A stretch of 64,000 nucleotides of DNA from Methanobacteriota archaeon (lineage in GTDB: Archaea; Thermoplasmatota; Poseidoniia; Poseidoniales; Thalassarchaeaceae), in the NCBI GenBank assembly GCA_002716085.1, contig PAYZ01000009.1, positions 29,768-93,767 of the forward strand, read 5' to 3'. Under the pieces are notes generated by a model, which had not been told where the DNA came from, searched no databases, and worked only from the letters and a program-made list of their open reading frames with translations. The position numbers and the translations under genes were made by a program. This document shows, in pieces, positions 48,801 through 57,890 of the stretch. How positions within the stretch are numbered: position 1 is the first letter of the stretch; every line of letters begins with the position of its first letter.

Positions 48801-49601
48801 TACCAAATGGGGGAAATCCTAAGCCTAGGTCAGCCAGCTCCTTACATGTTCATTCTTATGGTAATCTCGATAATCTCCGTGATTGTTGTATGGAAGATGC
48901 TGTCAACCCTGATTTCTTCTCCTTGGGGCAGGGTCCTGAAAGCGATAAGAGAGGACGAGGAGGTCGCTCAGCACCACGGTCATGACATCCTAACCCACAA
49001 GGCATCGAGCCTCGCGCTAGGCGCATCAATAGCTGGACTAGCAGGAGCGCTATGGGCTTGGAAGCTAACCGGTTTCGAACCCACATTCATGTCTCCAGCC
49101 AAATCCACATTCTTGGTCTGGGCCGCATTCATTATTGGAGGTGCGTCGAACAACAGAGGCATGATCGTGGGGGCATTCATCATCGTCCTAATGGAGTTCG
49201 TATTCAACGTCCTAGTTGCGGGCCAAAGCTCCCCAGACCTGCCTCTGCACTCTACCGCGCAGAGGATAGACGGCCTCTTCGAGTGGTTAGTCTCCAGTCA
49301 GTGGGAGGCATTCCAGGTATTCCTCCTAATGGCACTGGTGGGCTTCGCTATTAGATCCCAGAGAATCCTCGAGATAGGGGCCTCAGGTTGCGCAATCTTC
49401 GCCTTCACAGCTGTGGTTCTTGGAGAGAGGTCAATCAGAGAGTCCTTCCTTTTCGGTGAAATATCCGCGGACATGGTTTACGTCAAACTCCTGCTTGTAG
49501 GTTGTCTGATGCTTTTCTCCCTCAAGTTCAATCCCAAGGGACTCTTGCCAGAGGTTCCGAATAGGCCCCAGCGCCCAATAGGTGGTGATTGCTCTGAGTA
49601 G
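45861..49601 (+). CDS. Fused LivH-LivM branched-chain amino acid-type ABC permease
   Basis: N-half LivH-like (STYLAIAIGLTLTYKVQRYGNFAQSELFMIG; GTIGSIPGAIVGSLVVG), C-half LivM-like (LNLHTGYTGMVNFGIIFFVSIGA; YPTARLRTDYFAIVTISLGEIVR; LIRED-like AIREDEEVAQHHGHD). Confidence 0.9.
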   Translation: MLDGPRQKFSSLPRGYRRLIIAALLFADSNFLGTLNGAGALNLIDWAVRDKLPNDMVWLLQLVESIISAFIVVKVVFDDLPSSFYRTTAILLSPFFMVATTFLSLDFLLQGQEASASFTLDLVSISTGTLIWSSTYLAIAIGLTLTYKVQRYGNFAQSELFMIGMFLAMIMIWSDFLFPMANLQSSKDGVLTWSVLIFTMISAFILTGIAGVIIDRLVFRGFREKKSNPQVMMIASLGVALILRSLFFLRFGNDRNIFEPEGDWRMPTQRWELPTTKLRLNLGERSLEEGRTYSHFNCEQTGTDEVTSEPILARIVSESSKPVYEIYDTTTDCITQATTNYPYHKGAVPFVIFSSVLLLLLLLNKTRLGRRMRAVADNPELAASSGINVEGVQLTSAFLSAGISGMGGAVFAMTLRYNPETAFALLLPSFAIIVLGTIGSIPGAIVGSLVVGFVRALSSPVLIGIGLPLGRSNYTAMDGVMPYIFLVAILMIMPQGIGDAYEKWKIDRLRRRKAPVPQEEDGVAKALAILPTGALGLHHWWRNRGHRTQTFSAIAISSYVIHRLGAFVGRNSFADGACSEACESDPFAETNLAVLTGRNDGTLLLEDSPLDQSSLLSQKSPPSDIPFETEQWLSNSISEMHESWLSMMKFEIELVNFIANVGELVWPLVPILLWAYAIFEVFGPSRKAHSIPFFARYQEWASRASETLSARIGGLRVRWDEFGRKHQDAIDDIAKRIRKPLTSTMQGASDWASRASEKALDTLTMGSERHKRGIQMYGRESSIGSWILFSVLLLTLIMFLVWLPIAESDDFRFKKVLQVSNVLLTLSIFILMAFSLNLHTGYTGMVNFGIIFFVSIGAITVGILTAPEDLHGYGWGILPATIVGIVLAGIFGWALAYPTARLRTDYFAIVTISLGEIVRVLLGGEPLLRVGSIGLGIGIAAYPLPLENWWFCGPNEIGPGTQWADPADCRDDALLVDSPAYQMGEILSLGQPAPYMFILMVISIISVIVVWKMLSTLISSPWGRVLKAIREDEEVAQHHGHDILTHKASSLALGASIAGLAGALWAWKLTGFEPTFMSPAKSTFLVWAAFIIGGASNNRGMIVGAFIIVLMEFVFNVLVAGQSSPDLPLHSTAQRIDGLFEWLVSSQWEAFQVFLLMALVGFAIRSQRILEIGASGCAIFAFTAVVLGERSIRESFLFGEISADMVYVKLLLVGCLMLFSLKFNPKGLLPEVPNRPQRPIGGDCSE

Positions 49602-50391
49602 CATAGCGCTGAAGGTGGATAGCCTCCGAAAGGAATTCGGAGGCCTAGTAGCTGTGAGGAACGTCACCTTCGAAGTAGAAGAGGGAGAGTTCGTCGGCCT
49701 CATAGGTCCAAACGGCTGCGGAAAATCCACCACATTCAACTGCATCAGCGGTCTACTTGACCAGACAAGTGGCAGCGTCGAGATGTTCGGCCAAGACGTA
49801 TCTGGACTCAGGCCAGACCAGATTCAGAACCTGGGAATGACTCGAACATTCCAGCACACCAATCTCTGGAGGCAGATGACAGTCATCGAGAACCTACTAG
49901 TGCCACCCCGCAATCAGTTCGGGACATCATTCAGAGAACTCCTCCAGTCCCTATTCATCCCCTATGGGAAGTCCGAGGAGGACCGACTAACCAGAGCATT
50001 CGAGGTTCTAGACCAGCTCGAGGTCCCTCACATGGCGAACAATCTCACCAGCGAGCTCTCAGGCGGCCAGAGCAAGCTAGTCGACATTGGCAGATCAATG
50101 ATGGGCGACCCCCGACTACTGCTCCTGGACGAGCCAGTAGCAGGGGTGGCAGGACCTCTAGCGATGAAGATCTTCAACAACCTTAGGAGGATCGTCGACG
50201 AGACAGGGATATCCATCCTAATCATCGAGCATAACATGGACTTCATCCTCAGGCAAGGTGTGGACCGAATCATCGTGATGAACGAGGGTCAGGTCCTCAT
50301 GCAGGGATCACCAGACGAAGTAAGATCGAACAGAGAGGTCATAGAGGCATACCTCGGAGCAGCTGGGGATCACCGGGGGGAAGAGGAATGA
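49582..50391 (+). CDS. livG: Branched-chain amino acid-type ABC transporter ATP-binding protein
   Basis: GLIGPNGCGKSTTFNCISG, ELSGGQSKLVDIGRSMMGDPRLLLLDEPVAG. Confidence 0.93.
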   Translation: MVIALSSIALKVDSLRKEFGGLVAVRNVTFEVEEGEFVGLIGPNGCGKSTTFNCISGLLDQTSGSVEMFGQDVSGLRPDQIQNLGMTRTFQHTNLWRQMTVIENLLVPPRNQFGTSFRELLQSLFIPYGKSEEDRLTRAFEVLDQLEVPHMANNLTSELSGGQSKLVDIGRSMMGDPRLLLLDEPVAGVAGPLAMKIFNNLRRIVDETGISILIIEHNMDFILRQGVDRIIVMNEGQVLMQGSPDEVRSNREVIEAYLGAAGDHRGEEE

Positions 50392-51107
50392 CCAGGGTTC
50401 TTGAGGTAACAGGCCTCGAAGGTGGGTACGGGGCAGTCCAGATACTATACGGCATAGATATGCACGTCGATGAGGGCGAGTTTGTCACCATCATCGGGCC
50501 AAACGGATGCGGTAAGTCCACATTCATCAAAACCATATTCGGAATAGCCTCTTACTACAGTGGGGGTATTGAATACAGGGGTCAAGACGTTTCTGGATGG
50601 AGGACGGATCAACTAGTAAACAGAGGGATCGCTTATGTCCCCCAGGTTGACAACGTATTCCCATCACTCTCAGTGAAGGAGAACCTGCAGATGGGGGGCA
50701 ACAGCCTCTCACAGGGAGAACTTAACGAAAGGATCGAGAGATCGTTGGAGATGTTCCCAGACTTGAGAAACAGGGAACATGACCTAGCAGCATCTCTTTC
50801 CGGGGGTGAAAGGCAGATGCTCGCGATATCACGAGCGCTGATCTCTGACCCTAGGTTCCTCCTTCTGGACGAACCCACAGCCGCCCTCTCCCCTCTCTAC
50901 CAACAGCAGATCATCGAGAGCATAGACTCGCTTAGAGGACAGGGAATCACCATTCTGATAGTGGAGCAGAACGCAAGGCTGTCTCTAGCTAGGTCCGATA
51001 GAGGATACATAATGGCGAACGGGCAGATAGTCCACACTGGAGATGCAAAGCACATCCTCAGCGACCCAGAGATTGGAGAGTATTTCCTCGGCAACAAGGA
51101 CGATTGA
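50388..51107 (+). CDS. livF: Branched-chain amino acid-type ABC transporter ATP-binding protein
   Basis: TIIGPNGCGKSTFIKTIFG, SLSGGERQMLAISRALISDPRFLLLDEPTAAL; overlaps livG stop. Confidence 0.93.
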   Translation: MTRVLEVTGLEGGYGAVQILYGIDMHVDEGEFVTIIGPNGCGKSTFIKTIFGIASYYSGGIEYRGQDVSGWRTDQLVNRGIAYVPQVDNVFPSLSVKENLQMGGNSLSQGELNERIERSLEMFPDLRNREHDLAASLSGGERQMLAISRALISDPRFLLLDEPTAALSPLYQQQIIESIDSLRGQGITILIVEQNARLSLARSDRGYIMANGQIVHTGDAKHILSDPEIGEYFLGNKDD

Positions 51108-51128
51108 TCTAGAAAACTAGGAAACCAC

Positions 51129-52937
51129 TCAGGAATCTCTCAGAGACAATGCCTGCTGGGCCCATAGCATCTTGGAGACCCTGTCAGGCATCAGTCCCAG
51201 TGCCTCGTTCACCGCGTCTTCAGTGTCTTTGTCCATCTTTGAAATCTGATCGAAAGTGCGAATACCTAGGACCTTCAGCTTCTTCTCTATCTTTACATCG
51301 ACACCCTTGATCTTCGTGAGGTTATCCGACTTCCTATCTCCAGCCTCCCCTATCTGGGCCCAGTTTATTTTCACCATCTTGGCCCCTTCCATTTCAGACT
51401 CATCCGAAATAAGGACCGGCCTCTCAGACCCAGAGTCAACGCCTTCAAGCCTGATAATTGTCTTAGCCTGCTGAGTCCATGACATCTCTTCCACCCTTCC
51501 TGGGACAAACTCCAAGGAATCGTTCACAATGTCCGTGGTCTCCGAATCAAAATTGGAGATCTGCATATAGGTTAGTATTCCCAATGCATTGAGCTTCTTC
51601 TCTGTGAACTGGTCAATACCCTTTATGCTAGTCAGATCGTCCCGTTCACTATCTTCAGCAATCCCGATCTGGGCCCAATCTATCTGATCCTGCCTTTCTG
51701 CGACTCTGTGTAGAATCATCTCTTCTCTCTTGTCCCTTTCTAGCTCTTCAGATAGATGATCAATGTCCTTCCCAGCATGCTCTGCCTTCCGAACTGCATC
51801 TTCCACCCTCTTCTCTGCAGCATCAGCCTCTGCCCGGGCCTCTTCCGCCTCAGCCTCCTCGATTTCTGCTAGCAAACGCGCCTCTTCCGCCTCAGTCTCT
51901 TCTACATCCGCCCTCTTCCTAGCCGCCTCAGCCTCCGCCTTGGCTTCGATAATCTCCTCTTTCGCCTTCTTTAGGGCCTCTTCAACCTCAACCGATCTTT
52001 CCTCCTTCTGGGCCTTCTCTTGCTCCCTTTCCAGAGCCTTCTTTTCGGTCTTAATCTCTTCTTTAGAAGACTCAAGGACCTCTTTCTTTAGAGCCATTTC
52101 AGCTTCAAGCCTCTTCATTTCAGCCTGAATTTGCTCTATGTCTTTTTCAGCTTCGTCAGATTTTTTCTCTGCATCGCTTATCAGGTCTGGATTCTGTCCA
52201 TTGTTCTCTTCCAATGAGGCAACCTGATCCGAATCGTCCTTCACCTCATTCGATACAAGCCTAGGTACCTCAAGTTTATCCTTCTCATCCGTAGAATCAT
52301 ACTCTCCGATTTCAGTAATATCGAAAGAAGAGATCTCGGTTCCATGCATTAGGTTTGAGACCACTTCTTGGATGAATCTCATGGAATTCTTCATTCGGTG
52401 TGTGTCATCAATCTCGTGAAGTAAAACATTCTCACATTCTTCCGCGACCTTCCTTGAGAGGCTGATTGGCACTACTTCGTCGAACTTCCCGTGCATTATC
52501 GCTGTAGGGTGGGCCGGGATTGGCCACGACATCTTCTCCGCCGATTCCATGAACTCCCATGGGAGGACTATGTCAAGATCGTAGCCAGTGTAGCGCCTTT
52601 CTCCAGTGGCCTTCCATGCGTTCCGGCCAGCTTCCTCCATTCCCTCCCAGTTCTCAGCAAGACCAAAGGCGGGGGCGATGAGAAGCAACCTCGTCTCTGC
52701 CTGAGGCCTCAAGGAGGACGCGTTCGCTGCAGCTAGCCCTCCCATAGAGGAGCCAACAACTAGATCGAATCGCTCCTCGTCTAGATGACGAACTAGAACC
52801 TCTGTCTGACTAGCAATGCTCCAACCAAGTTCAGACATTATTGGTGCAGTGACATCCCATCCCAATGCATCCTTCATGTATGTCGGCTTGGATCCTTCAG
52901 GACTGCCTTCGAAACCGTGTGCGAATAGGACCTTCAG
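51129..52937 (-). CDS. Esterase-like alpha/beta hydrolase fused to charged coiled coil and two C-terminal helix-hairpin-helix-like modules
   Basis: LKVLFAHGFEGSPEGSKPTYMKDALGW...VVGSSMGGLAAANAS; coiled coil; two copies of NWAQIG/DWAQIG...LT(S/K)IKG(I/V)D...LGI.T(Y/F).QIS; 5' end extended upstream of the ORF-track ATG (52877) because the HGFEGSP motif precedes it. Confidence 0.75.
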   Translation of the reverse strand: MKVLFAHGFEGSPEGSKPTYMKDALGWDVTAPIMSELGWSIASQTEVLVRHLDEERFDLVVGSSMGGLAAANASSLRPQAETRLLLIAPAFGLAENWEGMEEAGRNAWKATGERRYTGYDLDIVLPWEFMESAEKMSWPIPAHPTAIMHGKFDEVVPISLSRKVAEECENVLLHEIDDTHRMKNSMRFIQEVVSNLMHGTEISSFDITEIGEYDSTDEKDKLEVPRLVSNEVKDDSDQVASLEENNGQNPDLISDAEKKSDEAEKDIEQIQAEMKRLEAEMALKKEVLESSKEEIKTEKKALEREQEKAQKEERSVEVEEALKKAKEEIIEAKAEAEAARKRADVEETEAEEARLLAEIEEAEAEEARAEADAAEKRVEDAVRKAEHAGKDIDHLSEELERDKREEMILHRVAERQDQIDWAQIGIAEDSERDDLTSIKGIDQFTEKKLNALGILTYMQISNFDSETTDIVNDSLEFVPGRVEEMSWTQQAKTIIRLEGVDSGSERPVLISDESEMEGAKMVKINWAQIGEAGDRKSDNLTKIKGVDVKIEKKLKVLGIRTFDQISKMDKDTEDAVNEALGLMPDRVSKMLWAQQALSLRDS

Positions 52938-52939
52938 AG

Positions 52940-53377
52940 CTATCCCTCCAAATCGCAGAACGAGATTCTTAGGAACTCGGTATCAGTGACCTCCCTCTCC
53001 ATCGGTGAGCCTTCATCCCCTAGAACTCTCAAGTGAATCTCAGCAGTTACCTCAACTGTTGCTTCGAAAAGATGGCCCCCCCTTACAACATGGTCATCTT
53101 CAGAGGCAACTATGTGAATATGTGTGAATGGCCCATCTGGACCCGGCACGAGGTTTCCTTGCATGGATAGAAGCTCCATGGGCTCTTGTACGGTAATCTT
53201 CTGGTAAACCCCCTCGGAATCAAGGAATCCTATCACGGTATCCCTTACTCTTCCAATCCCGCTAGTTAGTGCTGCCGCAGAAATACCTTGTTCACTAAGC
53301 GCTCTAATCGACTCATGAATCTCCTCCCCCTTGTCGAGTCGGACGAAGAGGTCTCGCCCTATCCGGGTATGTTCCAT
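52940..53377 (-). CDS. PPC/DUF296 domain protein
   Basis: FVRLDKGEEIHESIRALSEQGISAAALTSGIGRVRDTVIGFLD, PFTHIHIVASEDDHVVRGGHLFEATV. Confidence 0.88.
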   Translation of the reverse strand: MEHTRIGRDLFVRLDKGEEIHESIRALSEQGISAAALTSGIGRVRDTVIGFLDSEGVYQKITVQEPMELLSMQGNLVPGPDGPFTHIHIVASEDDHVVRGGHLFEATVEVTAEIHLRVLGDEGSPMEREVTDTEFLRISFCDLEG

Positions 53378-53585
53378 GCCACCCCATCCACTGGCAGAAC
53401 TTCAAACTCTCCATCAATCAAACACTCTCGGAGAACTAGAAGATATATTCCACTAGAAGAATTATATTTCCATCAGCGTGTCTTGAAAGAACTACTAATC
53501 TCCAGTGGAAGCAAAGGGGTTGGACTGTCCTACCACACTGTTCATAGGCCGTGTCTACGGAGCTGCAAAGCCGAGCAGTGGAAAA

Positions 53586-55748
53586 ATGACGATGGCAGCA
53601 CATGATGCATCCTCAAGATGGAGGACTTTCCTAGAAGAGGCCAAGGAGTCTGAGGTGCTGACCCTACTTTCTCGTCAGTCGAACTTCCCATTCTTATCCG
53701 TACCTTTCCACGAGCTCCAGATGTTCGATCCAGACTTTGCAGAGGACATCTTGGAATACCCAAAATCGATTCTCTCAGCTGGTTCTAAGACATTAATGGA
53801 GATTTGCAGAGAGAGGGGGGAGGAAATCGACGCCCTACTTCGAGTAGGCGAGCTTCCCAGTGACACAAGGAAACCTCTGAGGGAGATTGGAAGCTCCGAC
53901 ATTGACAAACTCAGAAGCGTCGACGTTATTATCACGAAGATTTCCGAAATAAAGCCCAGGATCCACAGGGCAGTGTTCAAGTGCGAGTCTTGCGGTCATG
54001 ACATAGAAATCGATCAAGAGAACGAGAGGGAGTTGAAGGAGCCACTGAATTGCCCTCAGGCGTTGGGGGGCTGTGGAAGCAGCAGGCCTGCAACTAGGTT
54101 CGACTTGGTCCTGATTAGCTCAAGAATGGTGAACAACCAGTGGATTGAGATCCAGGAGCAGCCAGAAAATGTACCTAGTGGGGCACAACCAAGTAGGGGG
54201 ATGGTATTGATCGAGGGCGACCAAGTGAACAAGCACCTTCCCGGTGAAAGGGTTACTGCAAACGTCATCCCAATAGTAAGGACTCACGTAAAGAACAGGA
54301 AGAAGACACCCATGTTCGACGTAATTTTCCACCTAATTAGCTCTGAACACGAGAGTACCCCCTTTACTGAAATTACCATTGATGAGGAGGATAGCGCGAG
54401 GATTATCGAGATCTCAAAGAGGGAAGACCTGATGTCACTTGTCCAGAAGTCAATCGCACCTTCTGTTTTCGCTACAGGGATTCTCGGGCACGTCAAGCGC
54501 TCTCTGGCTCTGCAGCTTTTTGGAGGAGTATCCAGACGACTGAATGATAAAACTAGATCGAGAGGGGACATCCATATCTTACTGATGGGAGATCCTGGTG
54601 TAGCTAAATCTCACCTATTGACGTTCATCTCCGAACTATCCCCAAGGGGAAGGTTCGCTACAGGCGGGGGCGTCTCGGGAGCAGGACTTACAGCAGCTGC
54701 AGTTAGAGATGCCTTCGGAGATGGGAGATTTGCCCTGGAGGCAGGCGTACTACCTCTTTCCGACAGGGGTTTGGCAGCTATAGATGAGTTCGACAAGATC
54801 TCCGACGATGACAGAAGGATGATGCATCCTGCTATGGAGCAGCAACAGGTCCACGTTGCCAAGGGGGGGATTACTGCCACCTTGCATTCTAGGTGTTCAA
54901 TTCTTGCAGCTGCGAATCCAAAGGATGGCCGCTTTAGCAAGAGGGGCCCAAATCAGAGCGTCATGAGATCATTTCAGGAGACAGGGCTACCACCTCCTCT
55001 CGCATCCAGATTCGATATTATTTGGATGATTAGGGATGAAATTAGGATCCACGACGACGAGAGAATTGCTAGGCACATCTTGGACAACCGAACCTCTGGA
55101 AAGAGTGAGGCTGTCTTAGAGGGGAGCATCGAATTGGCCCAATCTGACTCCTCGGAAGAAACCGTAATTACGAAATCAAAGGAGGGTGAGGAGCATCTTA
55201 CCCAGGAATTCCTAAGGAAGTACATTGCATTTGCGAAGAGAACAATACACCCACAACTGGACGAGGATGCAAAGGCCGAGATTCTAAAGTACTACACGGA
55301 GGAGAGGCAGTCCTTCGGCAGAGAAGATCAGTTCCAGTCCGATCAGTCAGATAGGGAATCTGTGATACCAATCACGGCGAGAGCTCTAGAGGCCCTGATC
55401 AGACTCACAGAAGCCCATGCAAGAATGCACCTCAATGAAGTGGCTACTTCACACGATGCAAGGGTCGCACTTGCGGTGTTCAAGCATTGGAGGGAGGAGT
55501 CCGGGATAGAAGACGAATCAGAGCTTCATTCCGGAGTCTCGGTTAGGGTGAGATCAAACAACTCCACAATTAGGCAGATGATTCGAGAAATTTGTTCAGA
55601 GCGTGGAGGGATAGCAGAGAGAACTCAGATTTACAACTCGGCAATATCCAGAGGAATTACAGAGTCAGAGGTGGACAATGTCATCTCCAGGATGCTAACT
55701 AGCGGAGAACTTTTCAGCCCCAGAATGGATCACTTCTCTTTCGCCTAA
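53586..55748 (+). CDS. mcm: Replicative DNA helicase MCM
   Basis: Zn motif CESCGHD...CPQALGGCG; Walker A GDPGVAKSHLL; ISELSPRGRFATGGGVSGAGLTAAAVRD; IDEFDKISDDDRRMMHPAMEQQQVHVAKGGI. Confidence 0.95.
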   Translation: MTMAAHDASSRWRTFLEEAKESEVLTLLSRQSNFPFLSVPFHELQMFDPDFAEDILEYPKSILSAGSKTLMEICRERGEEIDALLRVGELPSDTRKPLREIGSSDIDKLRSVDVIITKISEIKPRIHRAVFKCESCGHDIEIDQENERELKEPLNCPQALGGCGSSRPATRFDLVLISSRMVNNQWIEIQEQPENVPSGAQPSRGMVLIEGDQVNKHLPGERVTANVIPIVRTHVKNRKKTPMFDVIFHLISSEHESTPFTEITIDEEDSARIIEISKREDLMSLVQKSIAPSVFATGILGHVKRSLALQLFGGVSRRLNDKTRSRGDIHILLMGDPGVAKSHLLTFISELSPRGRFATGGGVSGAGLTAAAVRDAFGDGRFALEAGVLPLSDRGLAAIDEFDKISDDDRRMMHPAMEQQQVHVAKGGITATLHSRCSILAAANPKDGRFSKRGPNQSVMRSFQETGLPPPLASRFDIIWMIRDEIRIHDDERIARHILDNRTSGKSEAVLEGSIELAQSDSSEETVITKSKEGEEHLTQEFLRKYIAFAKRTIHPQLDEDAKAEILKYYTEERQSFGREDQFQSDQSDRESVIPITARALEALIRLTEAHARMHLNEVATSHDARVALAVFKHWREESGIEDESELHSGVSVRVRSNNSTIRQMIREICSERGGIAERTQIYNSAISRGITESEVDNVISRMLTSGELFSPRMDHFSFA

Positions 55749-55766
55749 TTCCGTTTAGCCTATGAG

Positions 55767-57818
55767 ATGGGACCCTCTCTGAACACCATAATGGAGCCCA
55801 TTGGCGACATCGTGGATCCCGCTTCACTTGACCCAGTTGCCCTGGGCTTCATGTGCGGATTAGAGATTCATCAACAGCTGGCAACTGACAAGCTTCATTC
55901 CAGGATGCCCAGTAAGCTATATGATTACAAGGCCGAGGAAATACCTTCTGAGTGGAATAGGTCCACAAGGAGGCTCCGAGCCTCTAGAGGAGAGGCAGGA
56001 GAAACAGATATTGCAGCAAGGTTCGAGCAGCGCAGGAACAGAAAGTTCGAGTACGTTCAACCTCCAAATGCTGGGCTAATAGAACTGGACGAGGCTCCCC
56101 CAAGGAATCACGATTCCAATGCCGTGGATGTGGCTCTCACAATTTCAGCTATGATGGGAGCAAAGCCAATCCCTCATCTCCAGGCAATGAGGAAGACAGT
56201 AGTTGATGGATCAAATACTAGCGGTTTCCAGAGGACTACCATTGTTGCAACGAGTGGAGCGATCAAAGCAGGACCGGCACGGGTGGGTATAGATCTAATA
56301 TCTCTCGAAGAGGACTCTGCAAGGAAGTTGGAGGCGCGCTCATCAGAATCTGGCGAGACTGTGGTTTACAATCTTGACAGGCTGGGAACGCCTCTCGTCG
56401 AGGTGGCAACTGCCCCTGATATACGATCACCAGAGCATGCGAAAGAGACAGCAATGGCCCTGGGCAGGATGCTAAGGGACACTAGGAGAGTTAGAAGGGG
56501 ACTGGGGTCGATCAGGCAGGATCTCAACGTTAGCATTGATTGTGGAGACAGAGTTGAAATCAAGGGTTGCCAAGACTTGGGATGGATTCCCCAAATAATC
56601 AGGCTGGAGATGGCAAGGCAGCTTCATTTCTATCGTCTCGCTAACGAATTACGTAGTGAGGCCAATCTCCCTCCACTGCCCCCTGACAGGAGGGAAGACT
56701 CCATTCCAGTCGAGAACAGGGTCTCCTTAGCAGTCTCAAACAGGATTCAGCTTGACCTTCATGACATAACCGAATTGTTCTCTTCCTCTCAATCTGAGTT
56801 GGTTTCTTCTTCGTTGGGGACGGGCCATTCTGTTCTAGCTACATCTCTCCCCGGTTTCTCCGGACGTCTCGGTAAGAAGGAAGACGGAGATGGCCCCCAA
56901 CTACCCAGGCTAGGGAGAGAATTGGCTAGTGCTGCTAAGCTTGCCGGGGTCGCAGGGATTTTCCAATCTGACGAACTTCCTGCATACGGGATATCACAAT
57001 CAGAAGTAGATTCAGTGAGATCAGCACTTTCTCTGAAGGATCAGGACGCCTTCGTAATATGCGTCGCTCCTAGGTGGCAGGGGGAATTAGCACTGGAATC
57101 AGTTGTTTTCAGGGCTAGGATGTCATTCCACAGAATTCCCCAGGAGGTCAGAAACGTGGTTATTAGGAAGGGGAAGCCAGAGGACGGGACGACCACCGCA
57201 TTGCGCCCACTACCCGGAGGTGCCAGAATGTATCCCGAGACCGACATCCCGGTCTTGGAGATCTCTCCCGAAAGGTGGAGTTCGATATGCGAAAACCTCC
57301 CATTGACAGCCCAAGAGAGGAAGGAGCGGCTAAACGGTCTGGACCTGTCCTCAAACCAAGTAGAGGCACTACTAAACGGCGAGATTGACGACCTTCTTTT
57401 CAAGGGCATCGAGGGGCCTCTCGAGCTCCCTCCGAAGGCCTGGGCAAGTGCTCTGCTGGAAAACGGCACCGACAAGCCAAACGCGCTGGCGGCATCGGTC
57501 CATCTCCGAGAAAGTGGTTCGTTGACCAGGGAGGGGGCCGAGACGCTACTCGAAGAATCGGTGGAAGCACCCGTAGAAGAATTGATTTCTTGGATGTCAT
57601 CAGAATCTGAGTCTCGGGGCTTCCTCCCCGCTGACACATCCTCAATCGAGCAGGCAGTAGATGCTGTAATCAGAGAGCGGCAAGACTTCATCGAAGAGAG
57701 AGGAGTGGGCGCGATCGGTCCTCTCATGGGCATGGTGATGCAGAAGCTAGGGGGTTCCGCTGACGGGAAGGCAGTCAGCAAAATCCTGAGGGATAGGATT
57801 AATCAGAAAATCGATTGA
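55767..57818 (+). CDS. gatE: Glutamyl-tRNA(Gln) amidotransferase subunit E
   Basis: GLEIHQQLATDKLHSRMPS, DEAPPRNHDSNAVDVAL, DLNVSIDCGDRVEIKGCQDLGWI, LPGGARMYPETDIPVLEI. Confidence 0.94.
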   Translation: MGPSLNTIMEPIGDIVDPASLDPVALGFMCGLEIHQQLATDKLHSRMPSKLYDYKAEEIPSEWNRSTRRLRASRGEAGETDIAARFEQRRNRKFEYVQPPNAGLIELDEAPPRNHDSNAVDVALTISAMMGAKPIPHLQAMRKTVVDGSNTSGFQRTTIVATSGAIKAGPARVGIDLISLEEDSARKLEARSSESGETVVYNLDRLGTPLVEVATAPDIRSPEHAKETAMALGRMLRDTRRVRRGLGSIRQDLNVSIDCGDRVEIKGCQDLGWIPQIIRLEMARQLHFYRLANELRSEANLPPLPPDRREDSIPVENRVSLAVSNRIQLDLHDITELFSSSQSELVSSSLGTGHSVLATSLPGFSGRLGKKEDGDGPQLPRLGRELASAAKLAGVAGIFQSDELPAYGISQSEVDSVRSALSLKDQDAFVICVAPRWQGELALESVVFRARMSFHRIPQEVRNVVIRKGKPEDGTTTALRPLPGGARMYPETDIPVLEISPERWSSICENLPLTAQERKERLNGLDLSSNQVEALLNGEIDDLLFKGIEGPLELPPKAWASALLENGTDKPNALAASVHLRESGSLTREGAETLLEESVEAPVEELISWMSSESESRGFLPADTSSIEQAVDAVIRERQDFIEERGVGAIGPLMGMVMQKLGGSADGKAVSKILRDRINQKID

Positions 57819-57890
57819 CACGCGATCAAGAATTGATAACTGATATCCTCAAAATTAACAACTATATTCATAGACCTATTTTTTCAAACA

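Noticed and set aside
53505-53585. N-terminal extension of the MCM ORF (MEAKGLDCPTTLFIGRVYGAAKPSSGK)
   Set aside because: No resemblance to MCM N-termini; ATG at 53586 is more plausible, although the extension cannot be excluded without orthologues.
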